Source: Pelagovum pacificum
GTDB lineage: Bacteria > Pseudomonadota > Alphaproteobacteria > Rhodobacterales > Rhodobacteraceae
Assembly (NCBI RefSeq): GCF_016134045.1
Contig: NZ_CP065915.1
Span: forward strand, 2,108,001 to 2,172,000
Direction: 5' to 3'
DNA: 64,000 nt
Below the pieces are notes generated by a model, which was given only the letters and a program-made list of their open reading frames with translations, made no database searches and was not told the origin of the DNA. Every line of letters begins with the position of its first letter. The first letter of the stretch is position 1. The translations under genes and the position numbers were made by a program. Shown here piece after piece: positions 47,602-56,523 of the stretch.

Positions 47602-49578
47602 TCAATAGGGCAACGCGTGCATCGTGCCGTCGGGCAGCATCACGGGAAGGCGTTCGCCCTCGACGCAGGACGTATCGAGGTCGCCCTCCGGATCCGCGAT
47701 GAACGCGGCCGAGATGTCGCGGGCGCACTGGCTGAAGAGGATCGTGCCGTGGCCGGATTCGGGAACCATCACGTTGGTGGCGTTCGAGAAGGTCTCGATC
47801 GCGCGTTCGCCCCAGACTGGCGCGGTGTTGCTGTCGACCTCGCCGTTCATCGCCAGGACCGGCACGTCGGTCTCAGCCTGAAGGGGCCAGTTGTCCCGCG
47901 GCTGAGGCTCGAACGCCGGGCAGGCGTCCCAAAAGAAGCCGTAGCCGCCCAGCAGCTCCTGCTGCATGTTCGGGCCCCAGCGTCCGTCCGCGGCCATCGT
48001 CTCGGCGAAGGTCTCGCGGGTGTTGCGCCCGCCGACGAAATCCTCCTGGCAGGCGTAGAGGAAGAGCTGGAAGCTGCCTTCGAGGTTGGCCATCGTGCCG
48101 GCATTGTCGACCTCGACAAGCTGGAACACCCGGTCGACGTCGCCGGGCGCCAGTTGACGCGCGAGGCTGGTCAGGTCTTCCGCGACATCGCCGTCGAAGT
48201 GTTCCGCTATAAGGGACGTCAACGCCGGTACGGAGGGCTCGACGAACCGCAGGTCCAGGTAGTCGCGCCCCGCCGCGATCCGGTCGGTCGCGTCGGGCAT
48301 GGCGGTGATGGCCGCCGCCAGCCGGTCGTCGAAGATCTCGGCCAGTCCGGCGTTGATGGCATCGGAGTCCCGCTCCGCCTCGAGCGCCTGCGCGGCGGCG
48401 GTGACCGTCTCGCTCGCAAGGCGGACGTGTTCGGCCGCGGAGAGCATCGCCTCGACCTGCGCCATCTCGGCCTGCCCCAGTCCCGCGGCGGCGGCCTGCG
48501 CGCGAACCGAGGCAGCGTCGGTCTTCGGGATCAGCGTCCCGGCTCGGGCCTGGTCGAAGAGCGTCGTGTCGCCCTGTTCGAGCTGCGTGACCATGAGCGG
48601 AATGTAGGGCGTCAGCCCCCGGAGCGGCCCGTAGGGATCATTGCGTCCCTCGAAGAGATCGAGGATCGCCCCGTAGTCGATGTCGCCGCTCGCCGTCTCG
48701 ATCGGTGTCTCCGCCAGGGTATCGAGCAGCGCGAAGGTGCGGGCCACGATATCGGGATAGGCCTCGGCACAGACCGGGTCGCGCTCGCAGGGCGACAGGC
48801 TCACGCTGATGGGCGAGGCGTGCGATTCCCAGAAACTGGAATAAATCTCCATCCAGGGCGGCGCGTTCCCGTCGATGACGACGGACCGCAACCCCGGCGG
48901 ATCCTGACGCAGGATCTCCATAGCGAGCTTCGTCCCGTAGGAGCCGCCGTAGAGGTTGTACGTGTCGTAGCCGAGGGCGGCCAACACCGCCGGCACGTCG
49001 CGAGCGTTCTGGTAGGTGTTGATCTTGGTGTAGTCGATTCCTCGCGCGTCGAGCTCCTCGAGGCAGGCGGTCAGGAACTCGCCCGGCAGCGGGCCCGTGC
49101 CCGTCCCCGACACGAGCGCGACGACGTCCTCGAGGTCAGTGGCGAGCGTGCCGTAGCAGTCCATCTCGGGCGCGCTCGAATCCACGCCGCGTTCGTCGAT
49201 GGTGACGATGTCGCGACGCTCCCGCAGGAAGTCGAAGATCCGGCCGCCTGCGATGGTCTTGGTCGCAATGCCGTCGCCCGGGCCGCCGTGGAGGTACATG
49301 ACCGGGTCGGGCTCCGGCGAGAGCGAGCGTGCCTTGTAGAGATCGAACCGGATCGTGAAGGTGTCGTCCCCCGGCGCGTCGTGATCGACGGGCACGTCCA
49401 CGGTGCCGCAGATGACCGTCTCGCCCTCGATCTCGTTGGGCACGACGGGCCGGTTGCACGGCACGATCTCGACCGGGTAGGCGCTGTCGAAGCCACCGTC
49501 GCGCAGACCTGCGAAGGCGGATGGATCGGGCTCGCCGGACAGCGCCGCGATCAGGGCCAGGATTTGTTCAGGGGTCAT
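47602..49578 (-). CDS. alpha/beta hydrolase, S33 peptidase-like (paralogue 1 of 3)
   Basis: This 658-residue protein is an alpha/beta hydrolase of the S33/TAP-like peptidase type. The oxyanion region LHGGPGDG is at 97-104, the nucleophile Ser213 in YGGSYGTKLA, the aspartate in MNGEVDSNTAP and the histidine in PESGHGTILFSQCARD, with a TAP-like C-terminal domain. It is longer than usual because of about 200 inserted helical residues between nucleophile and aspartate. Cysteines occur in pairs (PCERDPVC, CQEDF), as in exported disulfide proteins, yet no signal peptide is seen at the start MTPEQILALIA. A stop codon closes the frame 14 codons upstream of it. Confidence 0.85.
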   Translation of the reverse strand: MTPEQILALIAALSGEPDPSAFAGLRDGGFDSAYPVEIVPCNRPVVPNEIEGETVICGTVDVPVDHDAPGDDTFTIRFDLYKARSLSPEPDPVMYLHGGPGDGIATKTIAGGRIFDFLRERRDIVTIDERGVDSSAPEMDCYGTLATDLEDVVALVSGTGTGPLPGEFLTACLEELDARGIDYTKINTYQNARDVPAVLAALGYDTYNLYGGSYGTKLAMEILRQDPPGLRSVVIDGNAPPWMEIYSSFWESHASPISVSLSPCERDPVCAEAYPDIVARTFALLDTLAETPIETASGDIDYGAILDLFEGRNDPYGPLRGLTPYIPLMVTQLEQGDTTLFDQARAGTLIPKTDAASVRAQAAAAGLGQAEMAQVEAMLSAAEHVRLASETVTAAAQALEAERDSDAINAGLAEIFDDRLAAAITAMPDATDRIAAGRDYLDLRFVEPSVPALTSLIAEHFDGDVAEDLTSLARQLAPGDVDRVFQLVEVDNAGTMANLEGSFQLFLYACQEDFVGGRNTRETFAETMAADGRWGPNMQQELLGGYGFFWDACPAFEPQPRDNWPLQAETDVPVLAMNGEVDSNTAPVWGERAIETFSNATNVMVPESGHGTILFSQCARDISAAFIADPEGDLDTSCVEGERLPVMLPDGTMHALPY

Positions 49579-49609
49579 GTCTGGTGTCTCTTTCGCGTGG
49601 GCCGGGGTC

Positions 49610-49634
49610 GCGGCGCGGGGTCATTCCGCGCCGC
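49610..49634 (-). terminator. hairpin between hydrolase paralogues 1 and 2
   Basis: GCGGCGCGG (49610-49618) pairs with CCGCGCCGC (49626-49634) around a 7-base loop, 7 bases after the stop of the second hydrolase and within a 63-base gap. It has no T run; it might reduce transcription into the first hydrolase gene. Confidence 0.45.
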
Positions 49635-49641
49635 CGCAAGG

Positions 49642-51627
49642 TCATTGGGTCAACTGGTGCATCGTGCCGTCGGGCAGCATTACCGGCGCCCGCTCTCCGG
49701 GGATGCAGGCGGTGTCCACCTCCTCCTCCGGGTTGTCGAGGAAGGCGACGGCGATGTCGCGGGCGCACTGGCTGTAGCGCATCGTGCCGTGGGCGGATTC
49801 GGGGACGATCACCACCTGCGCGTTGGAGAAGTCCTCGACCGCCATGATCCCCCAGCTGGCTGCCGTGTTGATGTCGAGTTCACCGTTCATGGACAGGACG
49901 GGGAGGTCCGTCGACACGGGCACCGTCCAGTTCTCGCGCGGGTGCTTTTCGAACAGGGCGCAGTGGTCGATGAAGGTCTCGCCGTAGTAATCGACGAACA
50001 CGCTCCGCATGTTCGGCCCCCAGGAGCCGTCCTCTTCCATCAGTTCGGCCATCCGCTCGCGGGAGTTGAACCCGTCCGAGAAATCCTCCTGGCAGGCATA
50101 GACGAAGGTCTGGAACTGGTATTCCAGCGTGTCGTAGGCGGCGCGGTTGTCGGCCTCGACCAGCTCGAACACACGATCGACCCCCTCCGGCGACAATTGC
50201 CGCGCCATGGCGGCGAGCTCGGTCGCCGCGTCCGTCGGCAGGTGCGTTTCGACGAGGGTGACCAGCAGGTCTGTCGAGGGCTCCTCGAACCGCAGGTTCA
50301 GGTAGGCCTGGCCCGCCTCGATCCGCGCCTCCTGGGTGTCGAGCGCGGCAACGGCAGCGCCGAGGCGATCGTCGAAGATCTCGGCCAGGTCGGCGCCGCG
50401 GCTGTCGCCGTCGCGCGCGCTTTCGAGGGCGCGGGCTGCTGTCTCGACCGTGTCTTCGGCCAGGTTGATATGCTCGGCGGCGGCAAGCATGGCATCGACC
50501 TGCGCCATCTCGGCGGCGCTCAGGCCCGCGGCGGCGGCGCTGGAGCGGATCGCCTCGGGCGTGTCGGTCTCAGGCGGAAGCTGCCCGGCAATGATCTGTT
50601 CGATGATCTCCGTCTCGCCGTTCTCGAGCTGGCTCACCATCAGCGGCAGCCATGGGGTCAGCCCGTAGAACTCGCCGCCGTACGTGCCGCGCTGGTCGAT
50701 CACGGCATAGGCGTCGAAGAAGGTGACCTCCTCACCGGTAGAGGTTTGGATTGGCTCATCGTAAAGCGTCTCGAACAGCTGGAAGGTCCGGTCGACGATG
50801 TCGGGGTAGGCCTCGGCGCAGACCGGATCGGCCTCGCAAGGCCCGAAGGAATACCTGATCGCATCCGAATGGGCCTGCCAGAACATCGAATAGAGCGGCA
50901 GCCAGGGCGGCGCGTTGCCGTCGATGACGGCGGACCGGATGCCGGGCGGGTTCTGGCGCAGCACCTCCTGCGTCAGCTTGGTGCCGTAGGAGGCGCCGTA
51001 GATGTTGTAGGTGTCGTAGCCGAGCGCCGACATGACGGCGGGCACGTCCATAGCGTTCTGCTCGGTATTGATGAGCGAGATGTCGATGCCGCGTTCGTCC
51101 AGTTCGGCCAGGCAGCCTTCGACGAAGGCGTCTTCCCACTGCGGCGGAGTTGCGCCGGACTGCATGTCGAGCACCGTCTGAAGCTGCGCGCTGAAGGTGT
51201 CGTAGCAGTCCATCTCGGGCGCGCTGTTGTCCACGCCGCGCTCGTCGATGGCGATGATGTCCCGGCGCCCGCGCAGGTGCTGGAAGAGCTCGATCGTACG
51301 GCCGAGGGACCGGACGGCGCCGTCCCCCGGGCCGCCGTGCAGATAGATCACCGGGTCCGGCGCGGGCGAGAGCGACTCCGCCTTGTATAGGTTGAACGCG
51401 ATGGTGATCGTCCTGCCCTCGGGGTCACGGTGATCGTAGGGCACGGTGACAGTGCCGCAGATCACGGTCTCGCCCTCGATCTCGTCGGGGACGACCGGGC
51501 GGGGGCAGTCGATGATCGCCACCGGGTAGTCCGGATCGGCCCCGCCGTTGCGAAGCTGCTCGAATGCCGCGGGGTCCGGCTCGCCGGAAAGCGAGGCGAT
51601 GAGGGCCAGGATCTGTTCAGGGGTCAT
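49642..51627 (-). CDS. alpha/beta hydrolase, S33 peptidase-like (paralogue 2 of 3)
   Basis: This 661-residue protein is the closest relative of the preceding hydrolase. It shares the start MTPEQILALIASLSGEPDP, LHGGPGDG at 97-104, Ser213 in YGASYGTKLT, the aspartate in MNGELDINTA, the histidine in PESAHGTMRYSQCARD and the C-terminus PVMLPDGTMHQLTQ. GGAG lies 5 bases before the ATG, supporting this start without a signal peptide. The strong match of both gene ends with paralogue 1 at DNA level suggests a recent duplication or gene conversion. Confidence 0.86.
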   Translation of the reverse strand: MTPEQILALIASLSGEPDPAAFEQLRNGGADPDYPVAIIDCPRPVVPDEIEGETVICGTVTVPYDHRDPEGRTITIAFNLYKAESLSPAPDPVIYLHGGPGDGAVRSLGRTIELFQHLRGRRDIIAIDERGVDNSAPEMDCYDTFSAQLQTVLDMQSGATPPQWEDAFVEGCLAELDERGIDISLINTEQNAMDVPAVMSALGYDTYNIYGASYGTKLTQEVLRQNPPGIRSAVIDGNAPPWLPLYSMFWQAHSDAIRYSFGPCEADPVCAEAYPDIVDRTFQLFETLYDEPIQTSTGEEVTFFDAYAVIDQRGTYGGEFYGLTPWLPLMVSQLENGETEIIEQIIAGQLPPETDTPEAIRSSAAAAGLSAAEMAQVDAMLAAAEHINLAEDTVETAARALESARDGDSRGADLAEIFDDRLGAAVAALDTQEARIEAGQAYLNLRFEEPSTDLLVTLVETHLPTDAATELAAMARQLSPEGVDRVFELVEADNRAAYDTLEYQFQTFVYACQEDFSDGFNSRERMAELMEEDGSWGPNMRSVFVDYYGETFIDHCALFEKHPRENWTVPVSTDLPVLSMNGELDINTAASWGIMAVEDFSNAQVVIVPESAHGTMRYSQCARDIAVAFLDNPEEEVDTACIPGERAPVMLPDGTMHQLTQ

Positions 51628-51663
51628 GCCATCTCCAGTGCTTTGTCCGGCGAGTGCCGATGC

Positions 51664-51683
51664 GGGCGGCCCGACGGCCGCCC
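51664..51683. terminator. hairpin between lipoprotein gene and hydrolase 2
   Basis: GGGCGGCC (51664-51671) pairs with GGCCGCCC (51676-51683) around CGAC, 8 bases after the lipoprotein stop on the minus strand. TTTCGAT follows on the plus strand only. Confidence 0.4.
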
Positions 51684-51691
51684 TTTCGATC

Positions 51692-52033
51692 CTAGAATAC
51701 GAGCGTGCCGCTTCCTATACCGAGACCACCGAAGGTTGCGCGGTCCGGGCTTCCGTCGGCCGCATAGATGAGGGTCGCGTTCCCGCTTCCGTCCCCCGTG
51801 CATCTGACCGGCGCCACTTCGGTCCCACCGGGCACCACCCGATTGTAGCTCGCCGTGCAGGTCTGGCCTGCGGTCGTGAAGCTGAGAGCGAAGCCCCCGT
51901 CGCCTCGGGGGAGGATCGTCCCGCTGGCCGATCCGCCGGAACTGTTGGTGGTGACGGCGTTCTGCGTCCCCTCCACGCAACCGGCAAGTGCGGCGAGCAA
52001 CACCATCAAGGCGGCTGATGATCTCAAGGTCAT
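51692..52033 (-). CDS. small putative lipoprotein
   Basis: This 113-residue protein has a lipoprotein signal (MTLRSSAALMVLLAALAGC, lipobox LAGC) and a small mature domain rich in glycine, serine and threonine with two further cysteines (GQTCTA, VRCTG). I do not recognise the fold, though the pattern of short beta strands suits a small barrel. AGGAG precedes the ATG at 52031-52033. It lies between hydrolase genes 2 and 3 on the same strand with gaps of 50 and 64 bases. Confidence 0.72.
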   Translation of the reverse strand: MTLRSSAALMVLLAALAGCVEGTQNAVTTNSSGGSASGTILPRGDGGFALSFTTAGQTCTASYNRVVPGGTEVAPVRCTGDGSGNATLIYAADGSPDRATFGGLGIGSGTLVF

Positions 52034-52083
52034 GGGTCTCTCCTGGTTTCGGGGATGAGGGGCACTAAGAGGGATCGTCTGTC

Positions 52084-54030
52084 TTACTCGCCGTCCGGGT
52101 CGTCGCTGGCGGGCGTGGGCGGGATGTAGAATGTCGGCTTGAGCGCCTCGGTGCAGGCGGCGTTCACCGGTGCATCCGGCGCTTCGATGAAGGATTCCGC
52201 CACGTCCTTCGCGCATTGCGAGAACTGGATGGTTGCGTGGCCCGCCTCGGGGAACAGCACAGCCTGCCCGTTCGGCAAGGTGGACGTGACCGTTTCGGCG
52301 GCCGTCGAGTTGGTCTGTGTGTCCTTCGTTCCGGACATCGCAAGCACCGGAAGTTCCGTTGTGATCGGCTCGTGGAACCCCTCGCGAGGCTGCGGCTCGA
52401 AGAGCCCGCAGAACTCGTAGAGCGGAAGGTTCTCCTCGCGCGTCGGCGCGTCGATGACGGGGAAACGGTAGGTTGTTGCGACCTCGTCGTAGCCCTCGAC
52501 CGAATTGAACGGGAAATCCTCCTGACAGGCGATGATCCCGAGGGTGACCATTATCCGGGCCTGCGAGGTGATCCGCGCCGCGTCGATCTTCGCGCGGTCG
52601 TAAAAGGCGATCACGTCTTCTTCGGTCATCGCGGCGACGAGCGCCATCAGCCGGGGAAGTTCGGTTTCCGGAAAGTACTGGCTGACGAGGAGGCTGATCG
52701 CGTCCTTGTCGGGCTCCTGCCCGATCAACGCGGCGTAGCCGGAGAGGAGCCTCAGCACCTCGGCCTCTTCCATGCCCTTCACGACCTCGGACAAGGCCTC
52801 GTCCAGCAGGATCTCGGTGTCGGCGGCGCCAGAGGGAGAGATGTCGTCTGACAGCGTCGTGAGGAGCTTGCCTGCCGTCGCCACCTGGCTGCGCATCTGT
52901 TCGGCCTGCATCAACAGCACCTCGGCGATGACCGCGTCGGTGTCGCTGAGCGCATCGCTGATCTGGGCCATGATGGCAGGGACCGAGTTGTCCGGCGTGA
53001 AGCCGCCGGTCAGCAGCATGGTCAACGTGGTCGTCTCGCCTGCAGCCAGTTCATGAAGGATCGCCGGCATGTAGGTCGTGAACGGTCCGGCGGTCTTGTT
53101 GCTCATATCGAGCAGGCCGGTAATGATGTCCGGCCCTGCCGGTTCGCCCAGGATCATCAGCTCGCCCGAGGCGAGCACCTCGCCCGCTGTCGCGATGTCG
53201 CCCTCGAGGTCGGGGAAGGCCTCGGCGCATGCCGCGTCCTCGGCACAGAAATCCACGATCCAGCCAAGCGCTTCGTCCACGGGGACGGCGTTGGTGTCGT
53301 AGGCCGGATTGTCGACCATGCTGATGCTGTCGATGACCACCGCGCGCAGGCCCCGTGGCGCGCTCCGGGCCAGTTCCATCGCCAGCTTGGTGCCGTAGGA
53401 AATGCCGAAGGCGTTGTAGGTCGGATAGCCCAGCGTATCCATGATCGCGCGGACGTCCTGGGCGCTCTGCGTCGTGTTGTAGAGCGGCAGGTCGACCCCG
53501 CTGTCGTAGATCTCGCCCACGCATTTCGCCATCGGCTGGTCAGCGTCGAACATCGTCTCTTCATCGGGGCGGGCGAAGTCCATGAAGTCCGTCGCCAGCT
53601 CGGTATAGCAGGCAATGGTCCGGTCCGAGATACCGGCGCCGCGCTGGTCGAAGATCACGATGTCCCGGCGGTCACGCAGGAAATCGAAGATCGAGGCGTT
53701 GAACGGGATCTCCTGCACGGTGAAACCGCCGGGCCCCCCATGCAGGTAGATCACCGGATCCGGCGCAGGGGCCTGCGACCGCGACTTCAACACCGCGAAG
53801 GCCAGCGGGATGGTCTCGCCCCCCTCCGCGCCGTGGTCCTCGGGCACCGAGATGCGGCCGCAGATCACGGTCTGCCCCTCCACTTCCAAAGGGCCGAGGG
53901 GGCGCGGGCAGGCTTCCACCGTGAGCGGATACCGCTCGTCGAAGCCGCCGTCGCGGAGGGCGTCGAGGTCAGGGTCGGACGCCCCGGTCACCAGGGAGAT
54001 GAGTACCGCAACGAGCTGGTCGGGGGTCAT
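52084..54030 (-). CDS. alpha/beta hydrolase, S33 peptidase-like (paralogue 3 of 3)
   Basis: This 648-residue protein is a more distant paralogue of the two hydrolases downstream. It has LHGGPGGF at 97-104, the nucleophile Ser211 in FGISYGTKLAME, the aspartate in SGTKDTQTN and the histidine in EAGHATIQFSQCAKD. The start MTPDQLVAVLISLV resembles the others, with AAGGA upstream. It keeps the paired cysteines. The gene probably is the first of the tandem array; substrates could be peptides or esters. Confidence 0.85.
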   Translation of the reverse strand: MTPDQLVAVLISLVTGASDPDLDALRDGGFDERYPLTVEACPRPLGPLEVEGQTVICGRISVPEDHGAEGGETIPLAFAVLKSRSQAPAPDPVIYLHGGPGGFTVQEIPFNASIFDFLRDRRDIVIFDQRGAGISDRTIACYTELATDFMDFARPDEETMFDADQPMAKCVGEIYDSGVDLPLYNTTQSAQDVRAIMDTLGYPTYNAFGISYGTKLAMELARSAPRGLRAVVIDSISMVDNPAYDTNAVPVDEALGWIVDFCAEDAACAEAFPDLEGDIATAGEVLASGELMILGEPAGPDIITGLLDMSNKTAGPFTTYMPAILHELAAGETTTLTMLLTGGFTPDNSVPAIMAQISDALSDTDAVIAEVLLMQAEQMRSQVATAGKLLTTLSDDISPSGAADTEILLDEALSEVVKGMEEAEVLRLLSGYAALIGQEPDKDAISLLVSQYFPETELPRLMALVAAMTEEDVIAFYDRAKIDAARITSQARIMVTLGIIACQEDFPFNSVEGYDEVATTYRFPVIDAPTREENLPLYEFCGLFEPQPREGFHEPITTELPVLAMSGTKDTQTNSTAAETVTSTLPNGQAVLFPEAGHATIQFSQCAKDVAESFIEAPDAPVNAACTEALKPTFYIPPTPASDDPDGE

Positions 54031-54385
54031 GTGAGGGGTCCTTGATCGGAGACTTGGAGGATTCAGTCAGTCGGCGGGTTCGAAAAAAGTCTCGGTCGGA
54101 CTTCGAAAGTGCCCGGGAAATCGGGATCCGTCGAGCATTTCCGCTGGCTCGGAAACCGCCCGTGCTGGTGGCGGGACGCGGCAGTGAGAAAGCGCATCCT
54201 CCGTCCCAGCTGGGACCGCGAGGGCCCGTCGAGGCATTTTCGGCGTTGCCGTGGGTCGTTAGCGGTGAGCCCCTGGCGCAGACGCAACGCGACGCGACCA
54301 GTGTCATGGCAGCGCGCGAGTCCGTCAGTTCCGTGTCGCAGGTCCTTGCGATCCCGGACCGGATCATGTCGGTCCTCCGCGAGCT
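54031..54385. other. 355-base gap without a supported gene
   Basis: This stretch separates the third hydrolase from the lysozyme inhibitor gene. Open frames in it show no family features. It contains a perfect 14-base palindrome GTCCCAGCTGGGAC (54203-54216) and the ribosome binding site of the hydrolase. The hydrolase promoter should lie here, but I see no convincing -35/-10 pair. Confidence 0.5.
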
Positions 54386-54976
54386 TCATCCCGAGACCTC
54401 GCAGGCCACCGCATCGCCGTATGGGTCGACCAGCTCCGCACCGTCCGGCCCGACAACGAAGCTGCCCATCGGCTGCAGATAAAAGGTTCCCGGGGCTTCG
54501 GGACCCGCTGCTCCTCCGACACCGACCCGATCCCCCTGCTCTACCCGCATCGCGGTTAGCTGAGTTTCGAAGAGTGTGACTGTCAGCGCTGACCCGTCGG
54601 CGCAGCTGTACTCCGTGACATTGCTCGCCGGCTCGAGAAGGAACTCGGCCACCAGCTGGGCCTCGCGGAAGAGATATTCGCGGCGCACGCATCCCGCGAC
54701 GTCGGTTTCCTTCCAGCATTCGTCGCGCCCCGAGATCCAGCCGCGCTGATAGGCGCGCAAGGTGCGCACCGTCTCCTCCGCGTCGGTATCGAGCCCCTCG
54801 GCGACCGCGACGGCCGCAGCGAACCGGTCGGCCATCCGCCGGTCGAGCGCCGCGAGATCTGGTTCGGCGCAGATCAGCTGCTCGACGCTGCCCTCCGCTT
54901 CGGCACAATCGAAAGCGGGTCCCTCCTCTGCATGGGCCACGAGGGGGGCAAGGCAAACGGCGACAGCGATCGTCAT
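54386..54976 (-). CDS. secreted lysozyme inhibitor-like protein (LprI + MliC domains)
   Basis: This 196-residue protein has a signal peptide (MTIAVAVCLAPLVAHA) followed by an LprI/DUF1311-like domain with cysteines (FDCAEAEGSVEQLICAEPDL, in parts, and DECWKETDVAGCVRREYL). From about residue 115 it resembles the MliC domain (VTEYSCADGSALTVTLF; later GTFYLQPMGSFVV and VACEVSG). Both domains are known from periplasmic inhibitors of C-type lysozyme, which protect peptidoglycan. The ATG at 54974-54976 gives the signal peptide; the long frame upstream is not coding. It is divergent from an AraC regulator. Confidence 0.78.
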   Translation of the reverse strand: MTIAVAVCLAPLVAHAEEGPAFDCAEAEGSVEQLICAEPDLAALDRRMADRFAAAVAVAEGLDTDAEETVRTLRAYQRGWISGRDECWKETDVAGCVRREYLFREAQLVAEFLLEPASNVTEYSCADGSALTVTLFETQLTAMRVEQGDRVGVGGAAGPEAPGTFYLQPMGSFVVGPDGAELVDPYGDAVACEVSG

Positions 54977-55289
54977 GCGCCGGAGCGTCTTGGCATCGGT
55001 AATGTCGCTCTGAAGTCCCGCTGGTGGCGTTCCTCCCATGACCCCGCCAGCCGGCTGGCGTACTGGTCTACCTGGCATTCTGCCTCCCGTTGCGGATGGA
55101 CCTGGAACCGGCGTGTCGTCGGTTCGCCCCGTACGAGTTTCATTGGAGACCGGCCCATCAGCAATCCGCGGTGCGACGACACATTGTCCGATATGCGACA
55201 GACTTTCCCCTTTGCGCTTGAAACGACGTGGGCGTCCGTGTCCACTCAAAGTTGAACTGACAGTCACTTGGTCCCCCGATCCGGATCCC
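54977..55289. other. 313-base divergent gap with a perfect palindrome
   Basis: This gap lies between the lysozyme inhibitor gene and the AraC gene. It contains the perfect 16-base palindrome CGCCAGCCGGCTGGCG (55046-55061), 70 bases upstream of the inhibitor gene, which may be a regulator site or a hairpin in its leader. No convincing promoter pair was found. Confidence 0.4.
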
Positions 55290-56234
55290 ATGCTCGACGA
55301 CATCCCCCAGACGAGCCGGTCGACGTTCGACACATCTTCCGCCCCACCGGGCCTGTTCGCCCGGACAGAGGATTTCCGCTTCTTCGCGCGGACCGGTCAT
55401 CTGACCCACCGGACCCTGGATTTCGGCCCGTCTCGTCTGCGCATCGTGGCGGTGAACTCCACGGGCCACGAGGCCCGGTTCTTCGAGGACAGCAGGACGG
55501 CCATAACCCTCCCGGTGAGCGGTCATTCGGAGGTCGAGGCTGACGGGCACACCTTCCGGACGATTGCCGGGGACGCCTTCATCATCGGCCCATCCGAGCG
55601 CCGCAGCCGCCTCATGCCGGGAAAGCGCTGCCGCACCTACCAGAGCTACACGATCATCGGCCCGTCAAATGCCGCGTATGACTGGCCCAACCGATCGGTC
55701 TCCGCCCTGATCCGGGGAAACGGCTGCACGCGACAGATGTCCCATCTTCTCTGCTTCCTGATGGAACTCGTCGACCAACCCGGTCCCCTCCACGGCCGGC
55801 AAACCGCGCTGGCCGCGGCCCTGCTGAGCGACCTCTGGGACATGCTCATCACTGCGGCGTTCTCTGAGCCACCGCACGGGTCTTGCGCGAGCGGTCCCGG
55901 CCGGATCGTCAGCGAGGCTCACGATATCATGCGTGCCAACCTGTCGGAGCCCATGACGATCCAGTCGATCGCCGACCTGGCGGGGGTCACTCCAAGGACA
56001 TTGCAACGCGCCTTCCTTCAACGGCTCGGCGAGACACCACGTGCGCATCTGTCGAAACTGCGCCTTGCGACTATGAACGCCACCCTGAAGGCCGGTAACC
56101 CCGGCACGACTGTGACGTCGGCAGCACTGGATGCCGGCCTCGTGCATCTGGGACGATGCAGCGCCCTTTACCGGGAACAGTTCGGAGAGCTGCCATCGGA
56201 GACGCTCTGCCGTTCGAGGCGTGACCTCGGTTGA
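55290..56234 (+). CDS. AraC family transcriptional regulator
   Basis: This 314-residue protein has the two AraC helix-turn-helix motifs in its last 100 residues: LSEPMTIQSIADLAGVTPRT followed by LQRAFLQRLGETPRAHL, and the second with TSAALDAGLVHLGRCSALYREQFGELP (in parts). The N-terminal 190 residues form a cupin-like sensing domain. The usual phenylalanine of the second motif (F-G-H-x-S-R-F) is replaced by LGRCSALYR. I chose the ATG at 55290. Divergent placement suggests control of the lysozyme inhibitor or the hydrolases. Confidence 0.82.
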   Translation: MLDDIPQTSRSTFDTSSAPPGLFARTEDFRFFARTGHLTHRTLDFGPSRLRIVAVNSTGHEARFFEDSRTAITLPVSGHSEVEADGHTFRTIAGDAFIIGPSERRSRLMPGKRCRTYQSYTIIGPSNAAYDWPNRSVSALIRGNGCTRQMSHLLCFLMELVDQPGPLHGRQTALAAALLSDLWDMLITAAFSEPPHGSCASGPGRIVSEAHDIMRANLSEPMTIQSIADLAGVTPRTLQRAFLQRLGETPRAHLSKLRLATMNATLKAGNPGTTVTSAALDAGLVHLGRCSALYREQFGELPSETLCRSRRDLG

Positions 56235-56523
56235 GGAACGAATTGCTTCATCGGAAGGTCGTGAAAGATCACGCCAACCGGACGGCGCCCTGACGGTCCG
56301 GTTCGAAGCCTCGGGGCATCGGTAAATGGCTTGGCATCTCTTTGTGTGAGACGATCAGATCTAGGTTCTGGAGCCTGCTGCTCTCAGGGACGTGGTCCAG
56401 TGCTACCGGCGTTCGGATTTCCATCGCGGACCTGATGGGGCGGCTGCTGACGCGGTTTCGGTTCGCGGATTTGACCTTCCGGGCAATCGGAAATGAGCCG
56501 GGTGACCAGCTCTTCACCAGCGC

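Noticed and set aside
47617..51390. A 1257-codon open frame on the plus strand
   Set aside because: It is antisense to two real hydrolase genes, is composed of arginine-, glycine- and valine-rich low-information sequence, and results from the high GC content at third codon positions. No family motif is present.
56235..56523. Possible tRNA-like GGTTCGAA motif and short open frames between the AraC gene and iolB
   Set aside because: No acceptor stem or anticodon arm can be folded around GGTTCGAAGCC, and the open frames have no family features. I see nothing supportable in this 289-base gap.
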